The notes under the pieces are model-generated. The model was given only the letters and a program-made list of their open reading frames with translations, made no database searches and was not told the origin of the DNA. From Agromyces allii (GTDB lineage: Bacteria; Actinomycetota; Actinomycetes; Actinomycetales; Microbacteriaceae), in contig NZ_WBIN01000014.1 in NCBI RefSeq assembly GCF_009749385.1, positions 62,001 through 126,000 of the forward strand: a DNA stretch of 64,000 bases, in the 5' to 3' direction. Below are positions 33,501 to 43,995 of this stretch, piece by piece. The number at the start of each line of letters is the position of its first letter. Position 1 is the stretch's first letter. The position numbers were made by a program, and so were the translations under genes.

Positions 33501-36500
33501 ACGCCCGGAGCAGACCGGATCCCGATGTTGCCGATGTAGACGGGCGCCCACTGCGACCCTCGGGGCGACCCCACGACGACGCCGGTGTCGCCGACCGCAG
33601 GCAGCACGTCGATGCCGCCGATCGCATCCGCCGGCACGTTGCCTTGGTTGGTGAACTCGATCTGCCATTCCTCGACCCCTCCGGGCCGCGTGATCGGCAC
33701 GCAGTTGTTGACGTAGTAGCCGTTGGCGGCGTTCGGCTCGGCGCAGGAATCGGCGTCGCCGTTAACCGCGAGCACGCCGAGGTCGTCGTAGTTCGGGTCA
33801 CCAGGGGCCGCGCCGGGTACGCCCGCGCCGACGCCCTTGACCGACTTGCGCAGCGAGATCGGCGCCGCCGGCTGGGGGGTGACCGTGGTGTCCGCGGTGC
33901 AGGACGGGGTGTCGGAGAGCGGTTCGGGGCTCTGCTGGTTGAGGTGGGTGTAGTCGCAGGTCTCGAAGTCGCGATCGCTCGTCGCCGTGATCGAGTTCGA
34001 GACGGGGGTGCCGGGAGCGAGCCCGTCACGGAACTGCAGGTGCGCGGCGATGACGAGCACGTCGCCCGGCGCGAACACGAAGTCGTCGGGCACGGTGATG
34101 GTCACGACGCCCGTCGACGTGTCGAGCGACCCGCTGAAGCCGTCGGCCGGCAGCGTGTTGCCGTCGGCGTCGGTCAGCGCGAACTCGAACACGGGATCGG
34201 CCCCGGGCACCGGCACGAGGAACGAGCCGGACGCGTCCGAGGCGATGGTGTCGGTGAGCTCGAGCCCCGTCATCTGCCAGTCACCCGTGTTCGTGATCGT
34301 CATCACGTAGGGGATCTCGGCCGCCGGGGGGAACTGCTGCGAATCGGCACCGTCCTGCCCGTTGCCCGGCGACTTCGCCACGCTGATCGCGTTCGGCCGG
34401 TGCAGCAGCTGCGTGGTGTCCTGCGCGTCGGCATCGGCTTCCCAGGTCACTCCCTCCGGCGTGTCCCAGGAACCGCTGCCGTGCACGTCGACGACGTCGG
34501 TCGTCGTGCCCTGCACGGTCTCACCGGGCGCGGTCTCGAGGCCGGGAAGGGTCGATGGCACGGGGTACGAGTCGACCTCGCCGTTCGGGCCGGCGTGCAG
34601 GTTCTCGAGCCGGTCGGCCGTGAACGAGAAGGCGACGATCGGGTTGCGCGGGTTCTCCCAGTTGGTCTCGTCTTCGTCTTGGCGCACGTCGAATCGGATT
34701 CCACGGACGGACGCTTCGTCGACGCCGGTCGGCAGCGACGGCGTCACCGTGTTGTCCGCCGCGACGTCCTGCCACGTGCCCACGACCCAGCACGCGGTGA
34801 GGTCGGTGTCGCCGCCACAGGTCTGCACGAGCTCGCCCGTTCCTCCGTCGACGGCGTAGTCGACGCCGACGAGGGCCGAGACCCGGATCTGATCCAGGTT
34901 GGCCGGCATGGTCGCGACCGGGAACGAGGCGAACTCGAACGCGTTCCAGAACGTCGGTTGGTCGTCGGTGATGGTGAGCACGGTCGTGCGCACGTTGCCC
35001 GTGGGCTGCCCGCCGATCCTGATGGTGTACCCGTCGGGCGACTCGTCCTCGTAGCGCGACGCGGGCGAGATGTTCTTGCCTGCGAGCACCCCGTAGGTCG
35101 CCGGCACGAACTGGATGTTGTCATCGTCGGTGCCGTGCGCTTCGTCGGTGGCTGCACCGCCCGGGCGGGTCGCGTCGGCCGACGCGACGTTCGTGACGAC
35201 TGCGCCTTGCTCGGGTCGTGCGGAGGGATCGTCGCGGAGGAATTCGCGCAGCTGGTAGGTCAGCACGACGCTCGTCTGCTCGGTGGTGAGAATGGCGACG
35301 CGATCGGGGTCGTGGTGCAGCACGCTGACACCGATCACGTCGAGGAGGTCGGTGGGCGTGAGCGCCTGCGCCTCCGCGATCGAGTACTCGTCGGTGCCGC
35401 CGCCCTCACGGGTCAGCGTCACGATCGTCTCGGTCGCCTCGGCGGGCACGCTGATCGTGCCGATCGCGTACAGGTTGAACACGTTGTAGGTGTCTGTCGC
35501 GGCCGCGGGCGGGGTGGCGGGATCCGACACGACGAGCTCGGCGATGTTCGCCTCGGTCTCGTTGCGCGCCGTGACGGTCGCGGTCACCAGCGGGTAGTCC
35601 CCCTGCGGCGCGTTCGCGGGCGGGATCGGGATCGTGTCCTGGTCGAACGTCTTCGAGACCGAGACGTTCACGGTCGTGTCGGTGATCGTGATGTCGTCGA
35701 CATCGGTCTGGGGGTCGACGGGAGCCGGCCCGAATCCCTCGATGCCGACCGTGTTGGTCACGACGCCGTTCAGGCCGGAGTTGTAGGTCTCATCGTGGAG
35801 CGTGCCGACCACCGGTCCGCCGTCGGAGCGCTTCTCCTGCCGAAGCTGGAACGTGAGGTCGAGCCCCCGCCCGTTCCCGGTCGAAGACGCCACCCCCGAA
35901 CCGGGCGCCGGGCCGGTACCCGCTCCGCGGTTCGAACCCTCGACATAGGTGAGACGCACGCCGAGCGTCGATGCGCGCTGCGCCTCCGAGAGCTCGAAGC
36001 GCGGGAACCCCCCGTCGCAGGCGGTACCCGTGGTGTCGGCCGCGCCGCACGCCGCCGCCGTCACGTCGACCCAGGCATCCGCCGTGTCGTCGTACAGCTC
36101 GACCGTCTCGATGCGGTCGTAGACGATCAACGGGTCGAGCGACGCATCGATCGCCTCGATCGCGGCGAGGTCCCAGGCGTCGTAGGCGGATGCCGCGATG
36201 TTCGAGAAGTCGGCACCGGCGGTCGGGTCGTCGGTGATCTGCACCGAGTCGAACGGCACGCCCTGCGTCGACCAGCTGATGCGGGCGGTGCGCTGTTCGT
36301 CGGTGAACGCCGGCACGTCCTCCTCGAGCCACACCTTGTCGATCAGGTCGACGCCCGGGCCGTCCGGCGGCCACGGGTTCACGTCGATGTCGTCGCCGTC
36401 GGTCGCGTGGTTGTCGTCGGGCGAGGTGTCGTCGGGGTTGGTGACATCCGACGAGGCCGTGTTCGGCACGTTGAGCGGGTCGGCGGCCTCGGCCGCGTCG

Positions 36501-38599
36501 TGCACGCTGCCCGAGCCGTCGCGGAAGTCCGCGCGCGTGGCGACCTGGATCGTCGGCGTCACCTGGAACCCGGGCGGCAGCGTCTGGCCGGGCTTCGGCG
36601 TGTAGACGAAGCGAATGCCCTGCACGTCGTCCTGGAGGTCGGCGGGCACCGAGTAGTTCCAGGTGGTCTGGCCCTCGATCAGCTCCGCTCCCGGGAACGT
36701 CACCCACTCGGTCCCGTCCCAGTACTGCACGGTCAGGTTGGCGTCCGCGGGCACACCGGCCGACAGCTGCTTCGCGTCGAACGTGTTCCAGAACGGGGAG
36801 ACCGGATCGCCCGGCTGCGGGTCGTCGGGGTCGCTGATCACGAGCGAGTCGGCGCCGACCGTCGAAGCGTTGTCGCCGTCCGCGTTGACGTCCGCGAACA
36901 GGGTCACGTCGGTCGTGCTGCCCGGGATATCCCAGACCTCGTCCTGCACGATCTGCTTGGTCACGTTGGTCGAGACGCGCGCCGGCTGCCGCGTGATGTC
37001 CGCGGCATCCGTGTCCTCGCCGTCCTGACCGGTCGCATCGGTGACCGTGGTCGTCGTCTGGTTGGTGCTCACGACATCGAGCTGCCCGTCGACCGGATCG
37101 GCGGTGACGTCGAACGGGATCTCGGCGATCGCGTTCTGTTGGATCGGTCCGGTGAAGGTCACCGAGAATCCGACGACGTCGGCCGGGTCACCGGTCGGGT
37201 CGGGGATCTCGTTCGGGGTGGTGCCGTCGAGCGTCTCGGTCGTGCCGTCGGCGTAGGTGTAGGTGACGGCGACGGCGTCGGCGTTCGGCGGCCATTCGAC
37301 TCCGGCGGCGAACCCGCCGAAGACGAGGCCCTGGTCGGCGAGGTTCGGCTGCCCGGCGGACGGCTCGTCGATGGTCATCGACGTGACCGGCCGAGGGCCG
37401 TTCGTCGATTCGATCGTCGCCGTGGTGGTGGCGCCGCCGAGCAGCGTCGGGTCGGCGAACGACTTCTCGGTGTCGACGGTCGGGCCGGTGTTGCTGATGT
37501 CGACCGTGCCGTCGGCGGTCTTCGGCGTGTTCGTGCGGTCGTCGACCACGACGTTGGACGACGCCGTGTTCGGCACCGTCACCGACTGGTCGAGCGGGAT
37601 GTCGAGCACCTCGTCGTTCGTCTCGCTCGAGATGCCGATCGCAGCCTGCTGGTCGTCCGGGGTCGGAGGCAGCTGGCCGGTCGACGACGAGAACGTGAAC
37701 CTGAGACCGTGCACCTGGTCGTCCGGGACATCCGGGATGTTCGTGAAGTCGGTCGGGATCGGTCCGGTGGGGTAGGTCGTGACCCAGTTGCCGTCGGCGT
37801 CGAGGTACTCGATCTGCACCTGGTCGGCACCGGCGGGCGGCGTGATCGAGGTGATGCCGGTGAAGTCGAGGTAGCTGTCGAACGGGCTCGCGACCCCGTC
37901 GGCCGGGTCCTGCACGACGATCTCGTCGACGGACCGGTTCGAGGCGTTGCCGCCGCCGATCGTGTAGTCGACCGGTTGATCGGGCAGGGCGGGGATGGAC
38001 TGCCCGTCGGCCACGTGGTCGTCGACCGTCTTGGTCACGTCGGAGTCGAGCACCTCGGGGATGTCGAGGTCGGTCGTCGCCGGGGCATCCTTCGGCAGGG
38101 CGTTGTCGGCCGCCGCCGTAGCGGTGTTCGTGATGGGGCCGTCGTAGTCGGCGCTCGCGTCATCGGGCACCTGCACGAAGACCGTGATGCTCACCTGCTG
38201 GCCCGTGACGAGGCCGGTGCCGGCGGTGCCGTTCTGGTTGAACGCGACGTCGAAGTCGCCGTCACCGATCGTGACGGTCGGCGCGGGGGTTCCGGCCCCG
38301 GAGACGACGACCGGATTCGGCACGGTCGGGTCGAACACCAGCGGCGCCGGCAGCGTGTCGGAGACGTGCGCGGCGACGCAGATGTCGACGATGGGGCTGT
38401 TGCAGGTCATCGTGATGGTGTAGCTGAACTGCTCGCCCGCTGCGTACGGCGAATTGTTCGGCGGTGTGACCACCTTCGAGAACGTGGTGAACTCGGCATC
38501 ATCCGGAGCCGCGACGGCCGGCAGGGCCGCCGGCGTCGCCAGTGCCGCCGTCAGGATGATCGCGCCGACCCCGGCGAGCACGCGTCGAACGACCGACAT
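27533..38599 (-). CDS. Giant LPXTG-anchored surface protein with DUF5979-type domain array
   Basis: The product is 3,688 aa. A signal peptide (MSVVRRVLAGVG, hydrophobic core, LPAVAAP) is followed by about 1,900 residues of beta-rich DUF11-like and adhesin-like modules with recurring VPNTASS and VTVT.T motifs. Then come 16 domains of about 110 residues. Each begins like GSLSIAKDVTGTG, has a paired cysteine set (HLVC, then TGADCVVTE) and ends in VTN[ED]Y/F. The Lys, Glu and Asn positions suggest CnaB-like isopeptide bonds, and the cysteines suggest a disulfide per domain. Fifteen of the 16 form three five-domain blocks. The C-terminus has LPSTG, a hydrophobic helix and RRRRRLG for sortase anchoring. 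GGGGGAAG precedes the ATG. No sortase is in the window. It is probably an adhesin or fibrous surface stalk. Confidence 0.9.
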   Translation of the reverse strand: MSVVRRVLAGVGAIILTAALATPAALPAVAAPDDAEFTTFSKVVTPPNNSPYAAGEQFSYTITMTCNSPIVDICVAAHVSDTLPAPLVFDPTVPNPVVVSGAGTPAPTVTIGDGDFDVAFNQNGTAGTGLVTGQQVSITVFVQVPDDASADYDGPITNTATAAADNALPKDAPATTDLDIPEVLDSDVTKTVDDHVADGQSIPALPDQPVDYTIGGGNASNRSVDEIVVQDPADGVASPFDSYLDFTGITSITPPAGADQVQIEYLDADGNWVTTYPTGPIPTDFTNIPDVPDDQVHGLRFTFSSSTGQLPPTPDDQQAAIGISSETNDEVLDIPLDQSVTVPNTASSNVVVDDRTNTPKTADGTVDISNTGPTVDTEKSFADPTLLGGATTTATIESTNGPRPVTSMTIDEPSAGQPNLADQGLVFGGFAAGVEWPPNADAVAVTYTYADGTTETLDGTTPNEIPDPTGDPADVVGFSVTFTGPIQQNAIAEIPFDVTADPVDGQLDVVSTNQTTTTVTDATGQDGEDTDAADITRQPARVSTNVTKQIVQDEVWDIPGSTTDVTLFADVNADGDNASTVGADSLVISDPDDPQPGDPVSPFWNTFDAKQLSAGVPADANLTVQYWDGTEWVTFPGAELIEGQTTWNYSVPADLQDDVQGIRFVYTPKPGQTLPPGFQVTPTIQVATRADFRDGSGSVHDAAEAADPLNVPNTASSDVTNPDDTSPDDNHATDGDDIDVNPWPPDGPGVDLIDKVWLEEDVPAFTDEQRTARISWSTQGVPFDSVQITDDPTAGADFSNIAASAYDAWDLAAIEAIDASLDPLIVYDRIETVELYDDTADAWVDVTAAACGAADTTGTACDGGFPRFELSEAQRASTLGVRLTYVEGSNRGAGTGPAPGSGVASSTGNGRGLDLTFQLRQEKRSDGGPVVGTLHDETYNSGLNGVVTNTVGIEGFGPAPVDPQTDVDDITITDTTVNVSVSKTFDQDTIPIPPANAPQGDYPLVTATVTARNETEANIAELVVSDPATPPAAATDTYNVFNLYAIGTISVPAEATETIVTLTREGGGTDEYSIAEAQALTPTDLLDVIGVSVLHHDPDRVAILTTEQTSVVLTYQLREFLRDDPSARPEQGAVVTNVASADATRPGGAATDEAHGTDDDNIQFVPATYGVLAGKNISPASRYEDESPDGYTIRIGGQPTGNVRTTVLTITDDQPTFWNAFEFASFPVATMPANLDQIRVSALVGVDYAVDGGTGELVQTCGGDTDLTACWVVGTWQDVAADNTVTPSLPTGVDEASVRGIRFDVRQDEDETNWENPRNPIVAFSFTADRLENLHAGPNGEVDSYPVPSTLPGLETAPGETVQGTTTDVVDVHGSGSWDTPEGVTWEADADAQDTTQLLHRPNAISVAKSPGNGQDGADSQQFPPAAEIPYVMTITNTGDWQMTGLELTDTIASDASGSFLVPVPGADPVFEFALTDADGNTLPADGFSGSLDTSTGVVTITVPDDFVFAPGDVLVIAAHLQFRDGLAPGTPVSNSITATSDRDFETCDYTHLNQQSPEPLSDTPSCTADTTVTPQPAAPISLRKSVKGVGAGVPGAAPGDPNYDDLGVLAVNGDADSCAEPNAANGYYVNNCVPITRPGGVEEWQIEFTNQGNVPADAIGGIDVLPAVGDTGVVVGSPRGSQWAPVYIGNIGIRSAPGVFAYYMTSVPNQACNAADIQYSILSAPIPDTDPCAADVNSRAWIPYDASTPPEELATARATKLVIDYPEGAALQPGASGSITFQTQTPAWIPDAYDTDLPIAWNTLAAGSRATFQGAEYYQGPVEPVRAGVAFPVGEIDLQKSQVAPESFPFPLPDSYDFDVQCNSLGEDVDLVDDAGAPVSPVAVPADGTLVEVGSGTTLPLYADCSVAELPAQGSTVTYDPTGVNGRSGPVVARSDFSDRTDIDHPFPAEPVEDATVTVTNTYEIGGFTISKDVVESDAVDQDGDPIAADPEFGFTASCEWLGVDVVLPDDRTFTLHDGESKEFAPLPVGANCTVTETDAAGATSTSIVLTEDGADTDLGETASADFTILPDAEDGTHLTALAVTNEYTSGSLSIAKDVTGTGADAWAPDEFTVHLVCTWDQATENPVYEDDLVIPANDAVTVGPLPTGADCVVTEPDDGGATGAPTIEPASVTIGVEGDDGDPVTVTVTNDFRTGGFVIEKSIAGSGLEYSEDVEFDFEYTCTYEGAPVDEGTLTITGDGTAGPLTSQQVTGLPVGTDCTVTETGNGGADFTPPPVNVTIPDQTTAGVETIATAPIENRFTAASVAVTKVVTGDAGEIPEIAGATYTVHVTCSLTDGGTPSFDGDVQVTGGTSTTITDPATGDPLLLPVGTHCWGDETDDGGATDASVDFDSFDNAVIVDVNDGDEPETLAITATNTFDVGEITVAKDLAGNPDHAEGFTFEILVTCTFDRGDGNAPIVVYDQEPVELEGGESVTLTDIPIGSECYAEEPDQQGATDVQISATIDDPVEVVAGADIEITVTNEYLDAGFTVAKSVDEGGAIDHDGVPIAYDSVFAFTAVCTFEGGTVLDETFELSDGDERTFGTLPAGAECTVTETDAAGAPSTAMTLTVDGVDTDLGDTTSATFTLFPDVEGEEVISLEVTNVYTVGSLTIAKNVTGTGEEAWAPDEFTVHLVCTLAAADPDTVYDADVVVPADGSTTVGTLPTGADCVVTEPDDAGATGDPVIAPASVTIGTEGDAGDPVTVTVTNDYRTGGFVVEKTITGSGIGFTEDVEFDFEYTCVYEGQTVDEGDLTISGDGTAGPLASATVTGLPVGSECDITETGDGGADAVPAPVTVTIADQQTAGVEEVATAAFENRFTAGTIAVTKDVTGTGAGLPGIADATFTVHVTCSLTDGGTPLFDGDVQVTGGETVTVLDPATGQPLLLPLGTHCWGDETDDAGATDASVDFGSFDDAVIVVASDSDEPEALGLTATNRYDLAELSIEKDVTGNPDHAEGFTFEILVTCTFDRGPGNPPLVIYDQEPVELQGGEVVTLFEIPIGSECYAEEPDQQGAWDVDISATEDDPIVVGTQEDITVTVTNDYPDAGFTVSKTVATDAVDQDGNPISTQLLFDFSATCTFEGETVLDEDFALRTGEEQSFSELPAGAECTVSETARPGAQTSLVLTQGDSDAGTTVSGNDVDFTLLPDDDEGEAVTLVAYTNTFPVGSIEITKAVTGTGADAWGGTFGDFEVRLVCVNLNADPRVVYLDTHTLTKDAPGNVWTVPNIPTGTDCRVTELDDGGATEATVDPEEVRILDDETAEPVQVTITNDFRTGGLDVLKAMIGPGTEAFSPGTYVFGVECTYEGQTVVDDELTVEADGTHGPFRSDTITGIPVGAECVVTETDSGSADETPPPTTVTIPDQETDGIESVVNAGFVNGFSLGTVEVTKDVDGDGADASYATDAVYTVQVTCQVEVADVLVTVFDGPVEVTSGTTTVVVDADGEPVKLPFGAHCYGEETDAAGATRSSVDFDSYDNAQVIESAERAQVLTITATNTFDTGVLELQKTVSGATDQADGKTFTVALTCTFDQGDVNDVYTLFDAEPVLITAGETVSVVDLPIGTECWAEETDAGGAVEVVISATEADPAIVGADGPVTLTVDNRFDPPLPSTGVDGEAMTIALLAAVGLLGGGLGILAVVIVRRRRRLG
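27660..29350 (-). repeat. Five-domain block 3 of the surface protein (C-terminal)
   Basis: This block encodes domains opening DAGFTVSKTVATDAVDQ, GSIEITKAVTGTGADAW, GGLDVLKAMIGPGTEAF, GTVEVTKDVDGDGADAS and GVLELQKTVSGATDQ. It is the most diverged of the three blocks and leads straight into LPSTG. Confidence 0.85.
29351..31020 (-). repeat. Five-domain block 2 of the surface protein
   Basis: Domains open DAGFTVAKSVDEGGAIDHDG, GSLTIAKNVTGTGEEAW, GGFVVEKTITGSGIG, GTIAVTKDVTGTGAG and AELSIEKDVTGNPDHAEG. The order matches blocks 1 and 3. Block 2 is closest to block 1, consistent with a recent duplication of the whole unit. Confidence 0.85.
31021..32712 (-). repeat. Five-domain block 1 of the surface protein
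   Basis: Domains open GGFTISKDVVESDAVDQDG, GSLSIAKDVTGTGADAW, GGFVIEKSIAGSGLE, ASVAVTKVVTGDAGE and GEITVAKDLAGNPDHAEG. A sixteenth, more divergent domain (GEIDLQKSQVAPESF) precedes the block and may be the ancestral boundary module. Confidence 0.85.
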
Positions 38600-38918
38600 C
38601 ACTTCCCCCAGCCCCCACAGCCCCAGAGCTGCCGCGGACGCACGGTAGGTGAAGCGCCCGTGCTCCGACCCTATCGAGGGGGGACGGCGCGATGGAAGAG
38701 CCCGGTGAAGGCAGGGTCGCACCGGACGATCGTCTCGTGCGGGGATACGCGGATTCAGCGGGCGATCGGGGGAAACCGTTGCGTACCCGCTCACCGTGCT
38801 CCGTTCGGGCGGCGACACCGTCTCCGTCCACGCAACCCCAAGGGGGGTGACTTCGTCGCCCTCGCCCTGATAGCGTCCGAACGGAACGGTTGTTCGTCAC
38901 GCGGGGGAGACGCAGAAG
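38600..38918. promoter_or_regulatory. Divergent promoter region of surface protein and sulfatase
   Basis: The 319-nt gap contains minus-strand TAGGGT (38668-38673) in a CGATAGGGTC context as the probable surface-protein -10. Plus-strand TAGCGT (38871-38876) in a TGATAGCGTC context, with GTGACT 18 nt upstream (38847-38852), is the probable sulfatase promoter. ACCCCAAGGGGGGT near 38836-38849 is an imperfect dyad that could bind a regulator. There is no open frame of note. Confidence 0.45.
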
Positions 38919-40400
38919 ATGACTGGTAAGCCGAACATCATCCTGTTCATGTCGGATGACGTGGGTTGGGGTGACCTCGGGTGTTACGGCGGCGGGGAGA
39001 ATCGCGGCGCCCCGACACCGAACCTCGATCGGCTCGCGGCCGAGGGCCTGCAGTTCATGTCGTTCTACGGGCAGCCCAGTTGCACGCCCGGGCGCGCTGC
39101 GGCCCTCACGGGCCGTCTGCCGATCCGCAGCGGCATGACCACCGTCGCATTTCCCGGAGAGGGCGGCGGCCTGCCCGCAGCCGAGTGGACCCTCGCGAGC
39201 GTACTCAAGAAGGCCGACTACGACACCTGCCAGATCGGCAAGTGGCATGTCGGCGAGGCGGACTACGCGATGCCGATCGCGCACGGCTTCGACGAGATGT
39301 ACAACACGACGCTGTACCACCTCAACGCGTACACGTACACCGACAAGGCGTACAACCCCGATTTCCCGTTCGACGACGAGGCGACCATGAAGATGTGGGG
39401 CAACGTCATCGGCGCGCTCGAGGGCAAGGCCGGCGAGAAGGCGCACGAGGTCGAGAAGATCGATTCCTCCAACATCCCGTTCATCGACGAGAAGTCGACG
39501 GACATCGCCCTGAAGTACCTCGACGACCATGCGAACGGCGAGAACCCGTTCTTCCTGTACCTGAACACCGCCAAGCTGCACCAGCCGAACCTGCCCCACC
39601 CCGACTTCGAGGGTGCGTCCCTCGCGAAGTCGAAGTACCTCGACTCGCTCGTCGAGCTGGACCATCGGGTCGGTCAGGTGGTCGACAAGGTGCGGGAGCT
39701 TGGCATCGCCGAGGACACGCTCATCGTCTGGACGACCGACAACGGCGCGTGGCAGGACGTCTACCCCGACTGCGGCTACACGCCGTACCGCGGCACGAAG
39801 GGCACCGACTACGAAGGCGGCAGCCGCGTGCCGGCCATCGCCTGGTGGCCCGGCACCATCGAGGCCGGCCGTCGCAACTCCGAGATCGTCGGTTCGCTCG
39901 ATCTCATGGCGACGTTCGCGAGCATCGCCGGGGTCGACCTCCCGACCGAAGACCGCGACGGCGAGCCGACCATCTTCGACAGCTACGACCAGAGCGCGCT
40001 CCTCCGGGGAGAGGGTCCGTCGACCCGCGACCACTGGTTCTACATGACCGAGACCGAGATGATCCCGGGCGCGATCCGGCTCGGCAAGTGGAAGGCCGTG
40101 TGGAACGTCCGCGACGGATGGCGCGGGCCGAGCTCGTACACGGCGATCGTGCCGAAGCTCTTCGACCTCTGGCAGGACCCGCAGGAGCGCTACGACATCT
40201 TCATGACGAGCTATGCCGAGAAGACCTGGCAGCTGCCGCAGATGGCCGCCCGCCTCCTCAGCGTCCTCCCCAGCTATAAGCAGTATCCGAACCGGCCGAT
40301 CCAGACCGCGGGCATCAGCTACGCCATCTTCGAGGTCGACGACGCGCAGGTGCAGGAGCAGCTCGCGAAGATGCTCCACGGGCTCAGCGGGTCCAACTAG
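38919..40400 (+). CDS. Type I sulfatase (arylsulfatase family), cytoplasmic
   Basis: The 493-aa hydrolase has metal-binding Asp13/Asp14 in LFMSDDVGWGDLGCYG. The sulfatase signature PSCTPGRAAALTGR contains Cys55, which must be converted to formylglycine (C-x-P-x-R core). IGKWHVG and TDNGAW supply further active-site residues. There is no signal peptide, so it would act in the cytoplasm or leave by another route. Conversion of Cys needs a formylglycine-generating enzyme, which is not in the window. A GGGGGAGA site 8 nt before the ATG supports the start. The gene is divergent from the surface protein, and no sulfate-ester substrate is indicated by neighbours. Confidence 0.9.
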   Translation: MTGKPNIILFMSDDVGWGDLGCYGGGENRGAPTPNLDRLAAEGLQFMSFYGQPSCTPGRAAALTGRLPIRSGMTTVAFPGEGGGLPAAEWTLASVLKKADYDTCQIGKWHVGEADYAMPIAHGFDEMYNTTLYHLNAYTYTDKAYNPDFPFDDEATMKMWGNVIGALEGKAGEKAHEVEKIDSSNIPFIDEKSTDIALKYLDDHANGENPFFLYLNTAKLHQPNLPHPDFEGASLAKSKYLDSLVELDHRVGQVVDKVRELGIAEDTLIVWTTDNGAWQDVYPDCGYTPYRGTKGTDYEGGSRVPAIAWWPGTIEAGRRNSEIVGSLDLMATFASIAGVDLPTEDRDGEPTIFDSYDQSALLRGEGPSTRDHWFYMTETEMIPGAIRLGKWKAVWNVRDGWRGPSSYTAIVPKLFDLWQDPQERYDIFMTSYAEKTWQLPQMAARLLSVLPSYKQYPNRPIQTAGISYAIFEVDDAQVQEQLAKMLHGLSGSN

Positions 40401-40439
40401 CCGTTGGGAGCGGCTTCGCCGGCCTCTCCCGACGGACGG

Positions 40440-40483
40440 ATGCCGGAGCCCGGCGTCGTGGTCACGACGCCGGGCTCCGGCAT
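40440..40483. terminator. Bidirectional terminator, 21-bp perfect stem
   Basis: Arms from ATGCCGGAGCCCGGC onward are perfectly complementary over 21 bp with only 2 nt at the centre. It separates the convergent sulfatase and purA genes. Confidence 0.8.
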
Positions 40484-40495
40484 GGGGTCAGTCGT

Positions 40496-41782
40496 TCAGG
40501 CGAGCAGGTCGTGCAGCTGGATGATCTCGTCGCGGCCGGGGCCGACGCCGATCGCCGAGATGCGCGACCCGGACCGGGCCTCGAGCTCGCGGACGTAGGA
40601 CTGCGCGTTCGCGGGCAGGTCGGAGAACTCGCGCGCGCCCGTGATGTCTTCGGTCCAGCCGGGGAACTCCTCGTAGACGGGCGTCGCATGGTGGAAGTCG
40701 GACTGCGAGACCGGCACCTCGTCGAAGCGCTGGCCGTCGACGTCGTAGGCGACCGCGACGGGGATCTTCTCGATGCCCGTGAGCACGTCGAGCTTGGTGA
40801 GCACGAAGTCGGTGACGCCGTTGATGCGCGAGGTGTAGCGGGCGATGGGCGCGTCGTACCATCCGGTGCGACGACGGCGACCGGTGGTCGTGCCGAACTC
40901 GTGCCCCTTCTCGCTGAGGAACTCGCCCCACTCGTCGAACAGCTCGGTCGGGAACGGGCCCGCGCCGACGCGTGTCGTGTAGGCCTTGATGACCGCGATG
41001 ACCCGGTCGATCTTGTTGGGCGCGATGCCCGAACCGGTGACGGCGCCGCCGCTCGTCGCGTTCGACGACGTGACGAAGGGGTACGTGCCGTGGTCGACGT
41101 CGAGCATGGTCGCCTGACCGCCCTCGAAGAGCACGGTCTCGTTGCGCTCGAGCGCCTGGTGCAGCAGCAGCGCGGTGTCGGTGACCATGGGGCGCAGGCG
41201 GTCGACGTAGCCGAGCAGCTCCTCGACGATCTCGTCGACGGCGATCGCGCGACGGTTGTAGACCTTGACGAGCAGGTGGTTCTTCTGGTCGAGGGCGCCC
41301 TCGACCTTCTGGCGCAGGATGTTCTCGTCGAACAGGTCTTGCATGCGCAGGCCGACCCGGTTGATCTTGTCGGCGTAGGCCGGGCCGATGCCGCGACCGG
41401 TCGTGCCGATCTGGCGCTTGCCGAGGAAGCGCTCGGTGACCTTGTCGAGCGTGCGGTGATACTGCGTGATGAGGTGCGCGTTGGCCGAGATCTTCAGCCG
41501 CGAGACATCCACCCCACGACTGGCGAGGCCCTCGAGCTCCTCGAAGAGCACCTCGACGTCGACGACCACGCCGTTGCCGATGACCGGGGTCACGCCAGGC
41601 GTGAGGATGCCGGAGGGCAGCAGGTGCAGGGCGTACTTCTCGTCACCCACGACCACGGTGTGCCCGGCGTTGTTGCCGCCGTTGAACTTGACGACGTAGT
41701 CGAGGCGGGAGCCGAGCAGGTCGGTCGCCTTGCCCTTCCCCTCGTCGCCCCACTGTGCACCGATCAGGACGGCTGCGGGCAT
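40496..41782 (-). CDS. purA: Adenylosuccinate synthetase
   Basis: The 428-aa enzyme makes adenylosuccinate from IMP, aspartate and GTP in AMP synthesis. Visible motifs are the N-terminal [14 protein letters not shown] with the catalytic Asp and P-loop, the IMP-site segment [29 protein letters not shown], and [10 protein letters not shown] toward the C-terminus, with [11 protein letters not shown]. Length is typical. Only 1 nt separates its ATG from the stop of the DUF3151 gene, so purA is probably translated from that upstream message. Confidence 0.97.
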   Translation of the reverse strand: MPAAVLIGAQWGDEGKGKATDLLGSRLDYVVKFNGGNNAGHTVVVGDEKYALHLLPSGILTPGVTPVIGNGVVVDVEVLFEELEGLASRGVDVSRLKISANAHLITQYHRTLDKVTERFLGKRQIGTTGRGIGPAYADKINRVGLRMQDLFDENILRQKVEGALDQKNHLLVKVYNRRAIAVDEIVEELLGYVDRLRPMVTDTALLLHQALERNETVLFEGGQATMLDVDHGTYPFVTSSNATSGGAVTGSGIAPNKIDRVIAVIKAYTTRVGAGPFPTELFDEWGEFLSEKGHEFGTTTGRRRRTGWYDAPIARYTSRINGVTDFVLTKLDVLTGIEKIPVAVAYDVDGQRFDEVPVSQSDFHHATPVYEEFPGWTEDITGAREFSDLPANAQSYVRELEARSGSRISAIGVGPGRDEIIQLHDLLA

Positions 41783-41783
41783 T

Positions 41784-43899
<2,116 letters not shown>

Positions 43900-43930
43900 G
43901 TCACCGCACCTGTCGGGTGATCCGGCATAC

Positions 43931-43966
43931 GAGTGGGGCCCGTTCCGATCGGAACGGGCCCCACTC
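43931..43966. terminator. Perfect 36-bp palindrome, bidirectional terminator
   Basis: GAGTGGGGCCCGTTCCGA is followed immediately by its exact complement. It lies between the convergent argG and small secreted-protein genes. Confidence 0.8.
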
Positions 43967-43995
43967 GTCTCTGCTCGTTCGACGAACTCCGCAGG

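Noticed and set aside
27533..38918. Linked sortase gene for the LPXTG protein
   Set aside because: I looked on both sides and through the window for a TLXTC-type sortase and found none. A housekeeping sortase elsewhere must be assumed.
29294..38929. An uninterrupted plus-strand frame of more than 3,000 codons opposite the surface-protein gene
   Set aside because: It is antisense to a gene with a signal peptide, repeated domains and an LPXTG anchor. Its translation is Arg/Asp/Val-rich without domains. Strong third-position GC keeps the opposite frame open.
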